64,000 nt of DNA from Dermatophagoides farinae (GCF_024713945.1 NW_027461519.1:1-64000), one strand, 5' to 3'; positions 22,423-34,296 are shown, counted from the stretch's first letter. Made by a program: numbers and translations. Notes: generated from the sequence alone by a model not told the origin.

Positions 22423-25400
22423 TTATATAAAATTTTTAATTGAACGACTAGCCAAGATTTGTTTGAACATGTTTTTAATTTTTTCAACATAACCGTCTTT
22501 CAAAATGGAAGAAGACAATATTTCGTTCTCAGCTAACAAACTTCGAATGTGTTTAGTCCAGTCCATAACGAAATCTTGACCATTGGTTGCGTCGATTTGG
22601 CTAATAAGGAGAGACTCCGCATTTGTCAGTTTGATACTTGGAAATCTAGCAACGACTTCTGAGTCGGTGTTTTTCTGCAGCGAGTCTAGCATTTCGTTAA
22701 CTCTATACAGTGAGATCATAAACACTGAAAACATAAAATCGTAAATGTTGCAAATATATTTTGCTGTTTTTAGTAAACAACAAGTGTTTTGGTGGTTATT
22801 GGGAAAGGTTGGTAATAATTCGATTATCGATTCTGCGCAGTGCAGTGCGGAATTTAACTTGTCAAAAATTATAAACAATTCTGAAAAGACCTTGCTACGC
22901 AGCGAACTAAATAAAATAAATTCGTTTAGTTCTGGGAGTTCAAAAATTTTTAGAATTCTGAGAAGTTGAACAAAAATATCATCCTTCGAAAACAACAGCT
23001 GCACTATGATGTGAACTAAATCGACTTCAAGGTGAGTCGATCGGTTGTTTTTTGACGAAGTCTCTAGTAAACACAACGTCAAAATATGATATGCAAAGTA
23101 AGTTGATTCATGGAACCAAGAATTGAAAGAGAAATCAGGGTTTCGCTCAGTCAGCCCGACCATAAACATTTCAAGTGAATTAAAAATTTTGTCTGCGTAA
23201 TTGTCTGTCAATTCAACCCCAAAGTGAATGATTTCTAACGACACAGTATCCTCAATCAAGGTTAGAGTTATCAGAACTAAAAGATTGGCTAATTGAGATT
23301 TGAAAACAGTAGACTTATCACGGACCAGTGCCCGTAAATCAACCACTTTTTCTGGAATATAAATGTGGTGTATTATCGTAGAAACGAGCAATGTAAAGAA
23401 ACATACAAGAAATTTGTTTTCCTGTACGGAGTTTAAAATAGTTTCGAAAATCTCGGATTCACTCTCTCCACTAGACGTTGAATTTGAAACTTCTTCTTTG
23501 CTTATTTTGACCGAAAAAAAATCGTCTGATCGATTATATTCGTCTTCAAACAAGACACCACGACAAAAAAGAATTGAACAAACAAACACGACTTTGAATT
23601 CAGGGTCTGCTGAGCGTGCACTTTCGGGAAGTTTGTCTTCAAGCTCGAAAAACCGGCGAATTACACGGTAGAACTAGTATAATGTTACATTGTTAAACTT
23701 ACATATTTGGCTTCGTCAACCTGGTTCAAATACTGGGACTCAGCAAAATCAGGTTTGGAAGTTCTGATAATTAGCATTAATAAGTAAATCCAGTGTGGAA
23801 GCTTATTTATCAATGAGAAACTTATGTTGTTAGAGAGTATTTCTATAATTCCGTAAATTTCTAAATTGTTTTGTTGATACTTTTTGTATTTATTTAACGT
23901 GGCCAATCGAATGGAAGATTTTCGCGTTATATATCTTTCTAAATCTGGATATTTTTCGGACAATGTATTACAAAGTTCTGCTGAAGGATCCAATATGTAG
24001 TTTAGTAAGTACGGCATATAATTTACTTTCTCATTAGTGTACCTTGAATGAACTAAATTACATACATTTAAAAGACTTTTATAAATTGACTTTTGTTGCA
24101 TTAGTTGTAATAAATAAACTTGCACTTCGTTGAAATTTATAGAAAAATTCTTGCTGGCCTCTATGTGTTCAGATAATTCGTTTAATTGAGTATCATTAAG
24201 TGTAAAAGTCGGAAATTTTAGTATTGATCGAAATACATATGTGAGAGTTTTCAATGAAAAAATTTTCGAATCAATTGTTGAAGTAATTAAATCTGGCAAT
24301 ATAGTTTTTTTTTTAAGACTTACGTTTGACGAATTCTGTTGATTTATGGATGAAGATTGGAAAGGTTGTGGTTCGCACGAATCTAAAACGCTAGATAATT
24401 CGTTTGGGTTTGTCAAGTTATGAAGGTAAGAGTGGAGATGAAAGGGAGAATCATCTTTTCTAGCCAACGCATAAACATCGCCTTTGTACGTTAGAAACTC
24501 AGGAAAGAAATATGTACTGAAATGTTTAACTTCAAATGTCCATTGAAAATCAGGCGTTAATCCAAGGTGGACTATTTTTCCGTTACTTTGTTCACAATAG
24601 GCTTTAAGTTTAGCATCGTGCGATTGATGTAATATTTTAGTGTCAATACCTGATTCTAGCAATTTGGTATTTGGATAAGCGTTAAATAGTGTAATTTGAG
24701 CGGTTTTGTTGAGTTTCGTACCTACTGGCATTTCTGTCGGAAGATTTTTAGCTTTTTGATCCTGTTTCCACGCCTTTCCTGCCACTTCTACATAAGTATT
24801 TTCAATAATTACAGCTTTGTCAAAGTTAATTTCACGAACATCAGTAAAGCCTGGCCAAAATACCTTGGCAACTCCAATGCGCGTGATAGATAAATCAGGC
24901 ACTTCTGCTAATTCTGATTCACGCATACTACAAAGAACAGATATAGACGGAGAGAATTGGTAATCTGGTCTAGTGGATATTGGCTTGTATTTATCACTAG
25001 GAAGCTGTGCTGAATCAGGAGCAGAAGAATCAATAGTGTTAAGGAATTTGAACGATATTTCAGACTGATTCGTTCTTTGTTTCGTAATTGGTGCATCAGA
25101 AGCTTTGCTAGCAGAATCTTCAAGTGTGTTTAAATATTTGAGCGCAGAGATATCGGGTTCTGACTTTGCTTTGTATAAAAGAGGATTTTCTATGAAGTTG
25201 GGAGTTGAGGTCAATGTGTAAAGCGATGACAAAGATTGAGAATAAGTGGAACGTAAATAGTTATAAGTGTTTGAGCTGTTCAAAGACGTTATCGAAAGCA
25301 ACTCTTCTCGTTTCTTCTTTATGTCAGTTATATAATTGGTTGGGGTTTGTGAAGGAGCTGTCATGGATGGTAAGGTACTTAAAGTATTAGTTTGGTTTAA

Positions 25401-26918
25401 ATCTTGTGATGGAACAGTAGAAGGTCTTATATGCGTGTCACCAAGAAGCGGATTATTCGTAAACATGGAACTAGATTGTGAAAAACCAGTTGGATTCGTA
25501 GTAAAGATAGTGTTGTTGTAATTAGGATTGCTTGTAGAGGTTGAAGTATTGGCAGCGGGGGTGAACGAAGCGTTGTTAAGGAGAGAAAAGTTCTGATTTC
25601 CAGTGGAAGCTGTAGTATTATTTGGTTTCAGCTGATTGTCGAACAAATTTGACTTTAAATCAGGTAAGTTCAAAACATTGAAGCCGCTTTGAGGGTTATT
25701 GTTTGTGGTGGTGACTGAAGTTGAAGTGGTATTATTTTGATTTGAGTTGTAATTGTAAGGATAAGAAGTATTAGTACCGGAATTCCAGTTTTGAGTTGAA
25801 TTGACGCCAGTAGTAGTTGAACCGTAGATCGGCTGAGAAGGTACTGAACTTGTTTGAGTAGTTTGATTAGTTTGCCCGTTTTGATTAGTTTGAGTAGCCT
25901 GAGTAGATTGGTTCGATTGGTTGGATTGAGTATTTGTCAAGCCATACATATTAAGCGAAGGTTGAGTTGTAGAATTAGTATAGTAAGAAGAATTTTGACC
26001 ATAAAGAGTGTTTGTCTGCTGCGGTAATACGTTGTTAGCGTTTAAATTGTTGTTTGACTGCATATTGTACGTAGTAGCATTATTTTTAACGGTTTCAGCA
26101 GCTTTAAGCAACGGATTATCGTTGCTTTGCATAGAAGAAAATGTATTTCGGGTATTATTATTTAATAAATTGTTTTGGTACAAGCCCATAGCTTGTCCGT
26201 ATTGAGCTCCACTGAGATTCTGTGAAGTCGATAGCGGAAGACCTGTTTGCGATTGTTGGTTGTATTGATTGTTTTGTACATTTGAGTTGCTAGGCTGTTG
26301 AGTTGAGTTTAAAAGCGAGTTAATCGGATTATTCAAGCTGTTAGTAGTATTGGTTTGGTTCGGAGTTAAAAAAGAGCTAGTTACGGGTTGATTTTGACCA
26401 AAAGTTTCGTTTAACAGTTTAGTGTAGCCCATATTCGGGTTTTGTGAAGCGTTGTAGGCTAAAACATTAGGTTTCGCAGATTGATTCGTATTCGTTGCGT
26501 TTGGATTTTGGTAAACACCTGGTTGCATGTTGTTTACTAGTCCAGATAGTGGAAGTGGTGTGTTATTGGTTTGTTGTTGAAAACCGTATAAACCCATGAT
26601 GTTTTGTTGTCCCATATTGACTACAGGATTTAAGTTGTTGTTCTGAGTTGTCGCTTGGTTGGAATTGTCGCTACTGTTTTGTGCTTGTACAAAATACGGA
26701 TTGGTAGCTTGCGCATTGTTGTAAGACATGGAGGTGTTGTTGTAGTAAGGAGTTGTTTGAGTTGTATTATGTATAGGTTGTTGGTTGAAGTTGTTGTTCA
26801 TTGTTCCACCTGCGGCTGTGTTCACGTTGTTGTCGTTATTGTTTGAAGGTAAATAATTTTGAGCATATTGTTGCTGCGAGGTATTAGGGAATGCAGAATT
26901 AAAAGATGGCTGCTGCAT
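22423..26918 (-). CDS. NUP98: NUP98-NUP96 nucleoporin precursor
   Basis: Two exons, 26918-23703 and 23673-22423, over a 29-nt intron (23674-23702). The join keeps frame through EAKY and FYRVIRR and gives 1488 residues. The first 560 or so are Asn/Gln/Thr-rich and low-complexity, as in a nucleoporin barrier segment, but YG dipeptides replace nearly all FG. At about 667-815 lies the Nup98 autoproteolytic domain (TRIGVAKVFWP, WTFEVKHFSTY). The family is cut between F and S of HFS, here F800 and S801. That would release an 800-residue Nup98 and a 688-residue Nup96, the latter a helical scaffold of the Nup84/Nup107 complex (PHWIYLLMLIIR). Without the intron the gene would appear as two separate proteins. 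Confidence 0.88.
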
Positions 26919-27281
26919 TGCTAATACACCTTTATTGCTAAATCTAAAAAATCAACTTTTTCTAATTATCCTAAACTGTAATGATTCTAACGAAGCAGTT
27001 AAACAAAAACAAATTAAAGAATAATAAAATATACGTCTAATACTAACGTGATTCTATTTAAATAACAGTGAAAATTACAATTAAAATTTTTATTTAAATA
27101 AGACTTATTTTATTTCACCAATTGTATCTTTATTATTTTTACAAATAAAAAATTTATTTGCGATATAATATAGATCCATTTATAATTTTAGTTGCTACGT
27201 GCAGCTGAGTACGGAAATTAATTATAAAGCATCCAACTTGTTAGATTATTTTTCATAAATTTATTGTTTAGTTAATCTAAG
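26919..27281. other. Divergent intergenic region
   Basis: About 360 nt of AT-rich spacer lies between the divergent nucleoporin and Cys-rich genes and must hold both promoters. No specific motif or RNA gene is visible. Confidence 0.5.
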
Positions 27282-27893
27282 ATGTCAAGAAATTTTGACA
27301 ATAGTGATTCAATTGAACTTAAAAAAAAGTATGATGCAGGAAAAAAAAGCTCGAGTTTCGAATATTTAAATAAAAGTAATTCCTGCCAATTTACGCAAAA
27401 ATGTTGCCTGCATGGTTCTTCCAGTCAATATAACTTATGTTTCAGTCCTGCTGAAACATTCGACATGGCTAACAATAATAATAATTTAAAATTTAAAACT
27501 CAATCTACTCCGCTGGAACTTGATATTGCAAAATTAAAATCAGAAAGTCAAATAAATAAACAAATAATAGATGAAATAAATAATGAAACAAGTCGCTGTT
27601 GTTTTCTAACTGGAAACAAACTGAAAAAAGACGGACAGAGTGAAAAATTTTCTTGTAAAAGTTGTTTATTGTCAAGCAGCGGCAACTTCGCTTTGCATAT
27701 GGCTGATTATATTCAAAAACACAAATCGCTGACTGAACGAGTCTTTAATACGATAAATAAAGTAATCGAACAAGAAAACTCTCAAAAGCGACAAAATTTT
27801 TTATGCTGCGAGGAATGCGCCGATCTATTAGAAAGTTTACCAAAATCTTGTGCAAAAATAAATATTGTTAAACAAAGTGAGTCTTATCTATAA
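27282..27893 (+). CDS. Cysteine-rich hypothetical protein
   Basis: A 203-residue protein with no recognised domain. It is Ser/Asn/Lys-rich and carries several cysteine clusters: CQFTQKCCLHG near residue 35, CCFLTG near 106, SCKSCL near 126 and CCEECADLL near 175. The spacing of the last three pairs could bind one or two zinc ions. There is no signal peptide or membrane segment. The frame runs from an ATG to TAA. A possible alternative end exists: a donor-like GTGAGT near the stop, if spliced to CAAG 37 nt downstream, would add about 15 residues. I keep the simple reading. Confidence 0.65.
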   Translation: MSRNFDNSDSIELKKKYDAGKKSSSFEYLNKSNSCQFTQKCCLHGSSSQYNLCFSPAETFDMANNNNNLKFKTQSTPLELDIAKLKSESQINKQIIDEINNETSRCCFLTGNKLKKDGQSEKFSCKSCLLSSSGNFALHMADYIQKHKSLTERVFNTINKVIEQENSQKRQNFLCCEECADLLESLPKSCAKINIVKQSESYL

Positions 27894-28208
27894 GATGTTT
27901 GATTTTTTGCAAGCTAATTCGCGTTATTTTTATAGCATATTAACAAGAATTAATAAATAACAGTAATATATTTTAGTTTATTTAATTTTCTGATTCTTAG
28001 ATATATTAATATTAATCATCTGAATAAATAACAGAATCAGTCGATACTAAAGTAATGTTTGCTTATACTTAGATTGGTTTATTATACAAAGTTTGCACTT
28101 TCTTGACATCAAACCAATTCTGCTTTTACATTGATCGGTTTTCATTAAAAAATAATAAAGTTTAAATCAAAATTAGTTTCAGTTGCAACAGTAAATTTAA
28201 TTGATGAA
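27894..28208. other. Intergenic spacer
   Basis: About 315 nt of AT-rich sequence between two plus-strand genes. It should contain the COPA promoter. No other feature is seen. Confidence 0.5.
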
Positions 28209-31200
28209 ATGCCAAGTTTTACTATGAAAGAAAAAAGTCTTTTAAAATACGAGCTGTTGACTGAGAAAGTTAAATGCTCAGTTTTTCACAACTCTCTTCC
28301 AATTTTAGCCATGGGCTTACACAATGGAAACATAGAAATTTACAACTATAAAACATATGAACATGTTAAAAGTTTTTACATTCACAGTGGTCCCGTGCGT
28401 TCGTTAGATTTTCACGAAAATTTGCCCTTGTTGGTTTCGTGCAGTGACGACACCAGTATTATCGTTTGGAATATTGTAGAAAACAAACTTTTATTTAAGT
28501 TGACAGGACATGCTGACTACGTTCGATCTGTCATGTTTCACAACACATTACCCTGGATTTTAAGCGGGAGTGACGATGGAACGATTCGCATTTGGAACTG
28601 GCAAAGTCGCCAATGTATATCATTTATAACTGGCCACTCCCATTATGTAATGAATGCTCGTTTTATTCCTAACCAAAATTTAATTGTGTCTTGCAGTCTC
28701 GATGGCAATCTCCGAATTTGGGATTATTCCTTGCTTGCACAAAAAAACAGTATACAATCTTATGAAACTCAACTCGATAAACTGAAAAACGTAAATAAGT
28801 CGTTTTCACTTTATGAAAACTTGGTCAACGAGGAAGTTGTGTGTGTGTCTATTGTGCTTGCTCATAAACGTGGAGTTAACAATATCAGTTGCAACAAGGC
28901 AGGAAACTTAGTAGTTTCTTGCAGCGATGACAGAACGGCTATTATTTGGGGCTTAGAAAATAACGAACTTGTAAAGCAAATAACTTTGACTGGGCACATT
29001 AATAATATCAGTCACGCAATATTTGATGACTCGCTGCCAATTGTTTATACATGCTGTGAAAACGGTTGTGTGAAGATATGGAGCATTTATAACGGAAGAT
29101 TTCTACATTCGTACGAATTTCCGTCTGTCTGTTGCTGGTATCTGAGCAAAATTTCAATTGGAGCTCTCCTCGCAGTATCAACTGATACAGGATGCGCATT
29201 ACTAGATTACGCATTTACTACTATTACTAGCTGTGAAACGACCCTTCAACATAAAAAATACACTAACGGACCGTTAAGGTTACTTTTCAACTACAAATTA
29301 GGAAATACTTACTTAGTTCAACACGGAGGCGTATTGCAAACTCTGATTTCTGACAACCAACCCATAATCAAACCGTTCAACTATTCATGCATTTTGAATA
29401 AGGTTTCTTGTAATAAATTTTCTAGCAGGTCGCTGAATCTACTGCTTTTTTATTCAGGAAGTTATCTAAAACCGGGAAAAAGTATTAAAAATCTAGACGG
29501 AAATAATAGTTCTGTTTGTTTAGTAAATTTAAAATTTTCTTTCAGTTTGGAAGATAATAACTCTGATAAAATAGATGTGAGTTCGGTACCTTTAGCTAGT
29601 TTTGAAGTTCAAGACGCAGTTTTCGTGGGAAGAAACAAATTAATTTGTCAAATAAATAAAAATCAGTTTAGGTTTGTCACTTTTGCACAAGCAAGTCCCG
29701 TTTTTGAAAGCGACGTTATTTCATTAAAAGTTGATTTTCCCGTTTTATTGATGCAGTCCTTTATGCCTAATGTATTGTTACTCTGCTTAGCAAATAAAAA
29801 AGTAGTGCTATACGATTGCAATTCTCATATAATTTTGAAAGAGTCAAAGTGTTTGCCTTCAAATAAATTTAAAGATGTGATTTTTAGTCTGGATCAGAGC
29901 GAATTACATCCTACGGAACAAAAGTTTGGTCATGCTATAATTAGAATGAGTGATTGTTTGTGTCTACTTTCTTTGAGTGATCTGTCTGTACTTGCTGTAT
30001 ATAACGAAGTTGCTAACAACGTGGTATGGTTATCTGAAATTATTTTTATTTGGACAACGACGCCATATGTGAAAGGTTCATGTATATTTAAAAAAAAAAT
30101 TTACAATTTGGGTTCTTTCCAAGACCAATCTTCAGAACCGATATTGGTTTCATATACTAAAAAATGTACTAACTACTACAAGTTATATTTCATTTACGAA
30201 AACATGAATAAAATATCGCTTACAATCAACGTCTTTGACATTAACTTATTTTTGGCTTGCAGAGAAAGATCTTTCGATAAAATAAAAAAACTTATTTTAG
30301 AAGTCAAACCAATTGGGGAAGCGTGGATATACGAGTTACTAAATAGCAATTACTACTCTTTCATATTGTCTTTTGTGTCTGACGTTAAAAATAAACTGGC
30401 TTTGGCTATTAAATATAATGATTCTCAAACCGCCATAAACCTAACCAAATCGGAACAATTCAAACAACTTGATTTAGATTTGCAAAAACAACTGCGTTTT
30501 GAGGTTTGCACAGTTGCGCTTCGTAATGGAAATACTTCTGGGTTTTTAGAAACTTTAGCAGAAACAGGCTATTCGATAATTATGTTGATGAATCTAATTT
30601 TAATTGGTTCAAACAGCAATGCAAAAAACCTGACAAATTTATGGTATCTACTTAAACGTTATAATGATGCCATTGCTGCAGGAATATTGACTTGCGATAT
30701 AGAAGTAATGATTAAAGCTTTGCTCCACAAAAAAGCTTATTCTCTTGCGTATCTATTATACCAATCTTATAGCAGCTTTGATCTTCAGCTTGATAATGAA
30801 ATTAACGCTAGTTTGGAGAAAATTGATCCTAATCTTAAAAAAACAGTTAACGAATACTTAAAAACTCGTGTGCATAAAGACATAACTTGTGACTCTTTGC
30901 AAAAAAAGTTTAACAGCAAGCAAAAGTTTATACCCAGTCAATATCTTCCAAGTGTTCCGTTGGTCACGTCGATAGCCACATCGCATACAAACTTTATTAA
31001 GTTCAATAGCCATAAAGACAATATCGAAGCAGATATACAAAATATAATTTCAATTCATTCGAAATCTAGCAAGACTGAAACTGATGTAGACAGTGAAGTA
31101 GAATTTAACGAATGTATTGAAGAAAACAAACAGACAGATTCCTTTAATGCTTGGAGCAGCGACGAAGATCTAGTTGAATTATCGTCTGACGCTTTGGCAA

Positions 31201-32222
31201 ACGTTGAGGAGACACGTAGCTTAACTCATCATTTCGACAATCCTAATGCACCGTGGCACGAATTCAAACTTGATAAGAACGCATGTTACGTTGATTTTAT
31301 CAGAGTAGGCAGATTTTCGCAAGGTTTGGCTCTTTTGGACTCAATGTGTGGCATTCATCCAACCAGAACAAAAACTATTAAAAATTACGCATTTCGCTTA
31401 TTTCTTTCTAATATTATCTGCGTTCCCAGCTTGTTTAGTCCATACAAGGCTGCTATTTTGTTTAAAAATAAACTGGGCAAGACAACAAACGGAGATTCTG
31501 CAGATTATATGGTTGATGACGTCAATTTACGAGGTTTGTTTGCCAAACTAGAAAAAATTAGAAGTGACTTCTCGAATAAAAAGCTAAACTCTATCGTTGA
31601 AGACTGCAGAAACTTATTTTTACATTCTCTATTCGTAAAAATCAAAGAGTCACAGTTAAGTGAGTACAACTATGCGATCTCTGCTATCCGTTTTTACGTA
31701 GTTGCCTCCATGGTATGTTCAGAATTTGAAAGTGTGAAAAACAAAGCGGTCGTTCACGAGCCCGACCAAGCTGAAACCCAGAAAAAATCTGAAATAGATT
31801 TACTAAACAAGTTTGTGGCGTTTTTAACTCACAATTCTTCCGAAATAGATCAGCTTGCAATTATTCTAAAGCAAGTTGTAAAGTTGTCTATCGGTCTCGC
31901 CAATTATCTTACGGCTACCCAACTGATCGAGTACTTCACAACTTTGTACCCGGACAACACGCAAATCGCTAAAGTGTCTACGAGTTATTTAGATCGATGT
32001 CTGGCTGAAGCGTATAATCAGTTCGACATCATTCCAAACATTGCAGTTTTAGCAAATCAAAACGTCTGTTACGCTACATTCCGCTGTTTCAATGACAAAA
32101 ATAAACTTTTTTGTCGAGTCTGCAAAGCCACGTTTTCAATCGAACATGCAAAGAGTCTGTGCCCGATTTGTGAACTCGGAACAATTGGTACCATGGCAGT
32201 TCAAAGAAAAAACTGGCAATAA
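28209..32222 (+). CDS. COPA: Coatomer subunit alpha
   Basis: This is the alpha subunit of the COPI coat, which returns cargo from Golgi to ER. The 1337-residue intronless protein is near the usual length of about 1220. The N-terminal beta-propeller, at about 1-320, has family-typical WD repeats: LHNGNIEIYNY, GPVRSLDFHENLPLLVS, GHADYVRSVMFHNTLPWILS, NWQSRQCISFITGHSHYVM. A second propeller and an alpha-solenoid follow, with an acidic linker near 960-1010. The C-terminal domain that binds epsilon-COP closes with a Cys-rich segment (CRVCKATFSIEH, CPICELGTIG), as in other alpha-COPs. The ATG at 28209 precedes a second ATG by six codons, and either could be used. Confidence 0.95.
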   Translation: MPSFTMKEKSLLKYELLTEKVKCSVFHNSLPILAMGLHNGNIEIYNYKTYEHVKSFYIHSGPVRSLDFHENLPLLVSCSDDTSIIVWNIVENKLLFKLTGHADYVRSVMFHNTLPWILSGSDDGTIRIWNWQSRQCISFITGHSHYVMNARFIPNQNLIVSCSLDGNLRIWDYSLLAQKNSIQSYETQLDKLKNVNKSFSLYENLVNEEVVCVSIVLAHKRGVNNISCNKAGNLVVSCSDDRTAIIWGLENNELVKQITLTGHINNISHAIFDDSLPIVYTCCENGCVKIWSIYNGRFLHSYEFPSVCCWYLSKISIGALLAVSTDTGCALLDYAFTTITSCETTLQHKKYTNGPLRLLFNYKLGNTYLVQHGGVLQTLISDNQPIIKPFNYSCILNKVSCNKFSSRSLNLLLFYSGSYLKPGKSIKNLDGNNSSVCLVNLKFSFSLEDNNSDKIDVSSVPLASFEVQDAVFVGRNKLICQINKNQFRFVTFAQASPVFESDVISLKVDFPVLLMQSFMPNVLLLCLANKKVVLYDCNSHIILKESKCLPSNKFKDVIFSLDQSELHPTEQKFGHAIIRMSDCLCLLSLSDLSVLAVYNEVANNVVWLSEIIFIWTTTPYVKGSCIFKKKIYNLGSFQDQSSEPILVSYTKKCTNYYKLYFIYENMNKISLTINVFDINLFLACRERSFDKIKKLILEVKPIGEAWIYELLNSNYYSFILSFVSDVKNKLALAIKYNDSQTAINLTKSEQFKQLDLDLQKQLRFEVCTVALRNGNTSGFLETLAETGYSIIMLMNLILIGSNSNAKNLTNLWYLLKRYNDAIAAGILTCDIEVMIKALLHKKAYSLAYLLYQSYSSFDLQLDNEINASLEKIDPNLKKTVNEYLKTRVHKDITCDSLQKKFNSKQKFIPSQYLPSVPLVTSIATSHTNFIKFNSHKDNIEADIQNIISIHSKSSKTETDVDSEVEFNECIEENKQTDSFNAWSSDEDLVELSSDALANVEETRSLTHHFDNPNAPWHEFKLDKNACYVDFIRVGRFSQGLALLDSMCGIHPTRTKTIKNYAFRLFLSNIICVPSLFSPYKAAILFKNKLGKTTNGDSADYMVDDVNLRGLFAKLEKIRSDFSNKKLNSIVEDCRNLFLHSLFVKIKESQLSEYNYAISAIRFYVVASMVCSEFESVKNKAVVHEPDQAETQKKSEIDLLNKFVAFLTHNSSEIDQLAIILKQVVKLSIGLANYLTATQLIEYFTTLYPDNTQIAKVSTSYLDRCLAEAYNQFDIIPNIAVLANQNVCYATFRCFNDKNKLFCRVCKATFSIEHAKSLCPICELGTIGTMAVQRKNWQ

Positions 32223-32337
32223 ACCAACCACAGAACTTTTTCTTAGATCAAGTTTATAAATGGACAATTCCATAGGAACAAAAATTTGAACTAAAAGTTA
32301 TGCGTTCGAGCTAAAAGAAGAAATTTACAAAAATAAG

Positions 32338-33171
32338 TTAAAGTGTGTTCTCATAGTGATACTGGCTCGTAGCGTTCGCCTTGAGCTGTTCAACTTCTGA
32401 ATGGCTAGCCTTACTGATTGTTTGATCGTTAATGCTCAAAAATTCCAGCTCAAAGTCTTTCTTAGAGTCGTTGTCTAAATGCTGCTTGACAAGCACTTTA
32501 GCTATGTATTTTTTCATATCATCGATGGTCATATTTTGTCTGTCGCAGTTTTCTAAACTGGTTACTGTGAGATCGGACTCGTGGCCCAAGGCTGTGCCGT
32601 AAACGCTTGTTATTGATCCGCTCGTGTCAACTATGTAAATTGAAAATCTTTTGTCCGTCGCGTTAGTATTTTCGTTTTTTTTTATATATGCGCTTTTTGC
32701 ACTGTTCACAACGGTGGAACCTGGAAAGGTTGGGTTTTCTGGTTCTTCAAAAACACCAAAAATTGTGTAAGCACCCATTGGCCTGTATGGCCAGTAGCAA
32801 GTGTAGGCATGTAAGTATTGAGAAAAGTTTAAGGCCAAGATTTTACCGGGTATGTTGCTGCCCCACATATCAAAGTAATGTAAACATTCTAATCTGGCGC
32901 GATCAACAAGTTTTAAGCCGTCTGATCGCATGCCCACGACTCCACAAATAACGTTGTCTGAAATTTTGAAAAGTCGATTACCACTTCCGGGAAGCAACAG
33001 CTTGCTTTGGCGCCAAATGTTAGCTGCAAGCAAGATGCCGTCTTTGCAAATAATGCCCAACACTGGGCTGCTCGAAGAAATGCATTTTTCTGCGTATTCG
33101 ATTTGGTAAAGCCGGCCGTCTTGACTAAAAGTTGTGACACTGAGATCGTAACCAGAACCGATTCCTGACAT
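32338..33171 (-). CDS. PSMA3: 20S proteasome subunit alpha-7 (PSMA3 type)
   Basis: An outer-ring alpha subunit of the 20S proteasome, 277 residues. The N terminus has the alpha-subunit gate signature, GIGSGYDLSVTTFSQDGRLYQIEYAEK, matching the alpha-7/PSMA3 paralogue (IGTGYDLS) rather than alpha-3. KDGILLAA, GMRSDG and a tail with FELEFLSIND and acidic/polar C-terminal residues also fit alpha-7. Catalytic Thr is not expected in alpha subunits. An insertion near residues 160-180 lengthens it by about 20 residues over the human protein. The gene lies 138 nt downstream of GPN1 on the same strand and converges with COPA over 115 nt. Confidence 0.93.
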   Translation of the reverse strand: MSGIGSGYDLSVTTFSQDGRLYQIEYAEKCISSSSPVLGIICKDGILLAANIWRQSKLLLPGSGNRLFKISDNVICGVVGMRSDGLKLVDRARLECLHYFDMWGSNIPGKILALNFSQYLHAYTCYWPYRPMGAYTIFGVFEEPENPTFPGSTVVNSAKSAYIKKNENTNATDKRFSIYIVDTSGSITSVYGTALGHESDLTVTSLENCDRQNMTIDDMKKYIAKVLVKQHLDNDSKKDFELEFLSINDQTISKASHSEVEQLKANATSQYHYENTL

Positions 33172-33309
33172 TTTTTCGCACTACTAGTTTTTATTTGTTT
33201 CTGCTTTCTGTAAATGAAACTAAACTAAAGCATTCTACTGCTAGAATAAGTAAAAATATTATTCTCTTTTTTCGTTAATAGCGATTAGAAAAAAATAAAT
33301 AGATTATAA

Positions 33310-34296
33310 TTAATTAAATTTATTTTGCTCGTAATTAAGTTTGTCAAGGTCGTCCGTGAATTTATTGTATTCCGCCTGAGCTGACTTTTTCTGTTTGCTT
33401 TCGAGGCGATCGAACTCGCTCGTGAGCCAAGCCAAGTAGTACTCAAAGTAATCCTTTTTTTTCGTTTCAATCAGCTTGACGAGCGAGTCAAAACCTTCTG
33501 GCTCGTCGTCTGGGTGTATGGAAATGCACGCATATAGTTCTTTCGCGTAGATGTCGGCGAAATTCAGGGCGATCGATTTCGCAAGCGAGTTGCTGTAAGA
33601 GTCAAAGTTCGACTGTTCTGCCAATTCAACAATCGCGAGCATGTCTGTGACGAGACTTTTAAAATCGAATTGGCCGGCCAAATCGCTTTTGGAAAATATT
33701 CTGATCATCGGCAGCCTTAAACGGCACTCGATCGAAGAGGCACACAGTTGGTTCGACATTAAAACGTTCATCTGCTTGCAGCGCTCTGAATCTGCTAAAA
33801 ATAAAATTAATGAGGGAAACTGGAACGCTAGGGCGCTTGTTATCAATAAACCGCTAGCGCTCCAGTTGAACACCTCAAGCTGCCCTGGCGTGTCAACCAG
33901 AATATAGTCGACTTGTTCTGCTCGTTTGGTTAAAACGTCCATTATTTCGTTGAACTTGGTTGCGTACAAATTAATACTGGTCAAAATTGCGCCATTCGGG
34001 CCTAAGTTGTATTTTTTCATTACTTTTTTGAAATTTATTGTATCTCTGATGTCTAAGTTCGCTTTGTACGGGGTAGTTATGACGGCTGGGTCCAAGTTCA
34101 TTACGTAAACGTTTTTTTTCATGACTTCCTGCAAAAACACGAAAAAAGACGCAATAAATGTAGACTTCCCAGCGCCAGCCATGCCAACCACAAACAAAAC
34201 TGTGGGCAGTTTCGACGCTTCGTTGGGCAGCTTCTTCAAAAACTCTTCTTTACTCGTTCCAACTTGTGAGAACGTTTTGTCTGCATCAAACTCCAT
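33310..34296 (-). CDS. GPN1: GPN-loop GTPase 1
   Basis: A small GTPase needed for assembly and nuclear import of RNA polymerase II. The protein is 328 residues. The P-loop GMAGAGKST is at about 38-46. The segment VYVMNLDPAV and the dimer-forming GPN loop LGPNGAI, with GPN at 99-101, follow. DTPGQLEVFNW is G3, and FSKSDLA is the G4-like motif (normally NKxD). A charged coiled C terminus completes the family layout. The order and the GPN1-type spacing (YKANLDIRDTINFKKVMKKY) favour GPN1 over GPN2/3. It diverges from the three-exon unknown gene over 151 nt. Confidence 0.93.
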   Translation of the reverse strand: MEFDADKTFSQVGTSKEEFLKKLPNEASKLPTVLFVVGMAGAGKSTFIASFFVFLQEVMKKNVYVMNLDPAVITTPYKANLDIRDTINFKKVMKKYNLGPNGAILTSINLYATKFNEIMDVLTKRAEQVDYILVDTPGQLEVFNWSASGLLITSALAFQFPSLILFLADSERCKQMNVLMSNQLCASSIECRLRLPMIRIFSKSDLAGQFDFKSLVTDMLAIVELAEQSNFDSYSNSLAKSIALNFADIYAKELYACISIHPDDEPEGFDSLVKLIETKKKDYFEYYLAWLTSEFDRLESKQKKSAQAEYNKFTDDLDKLNYEQNKFN

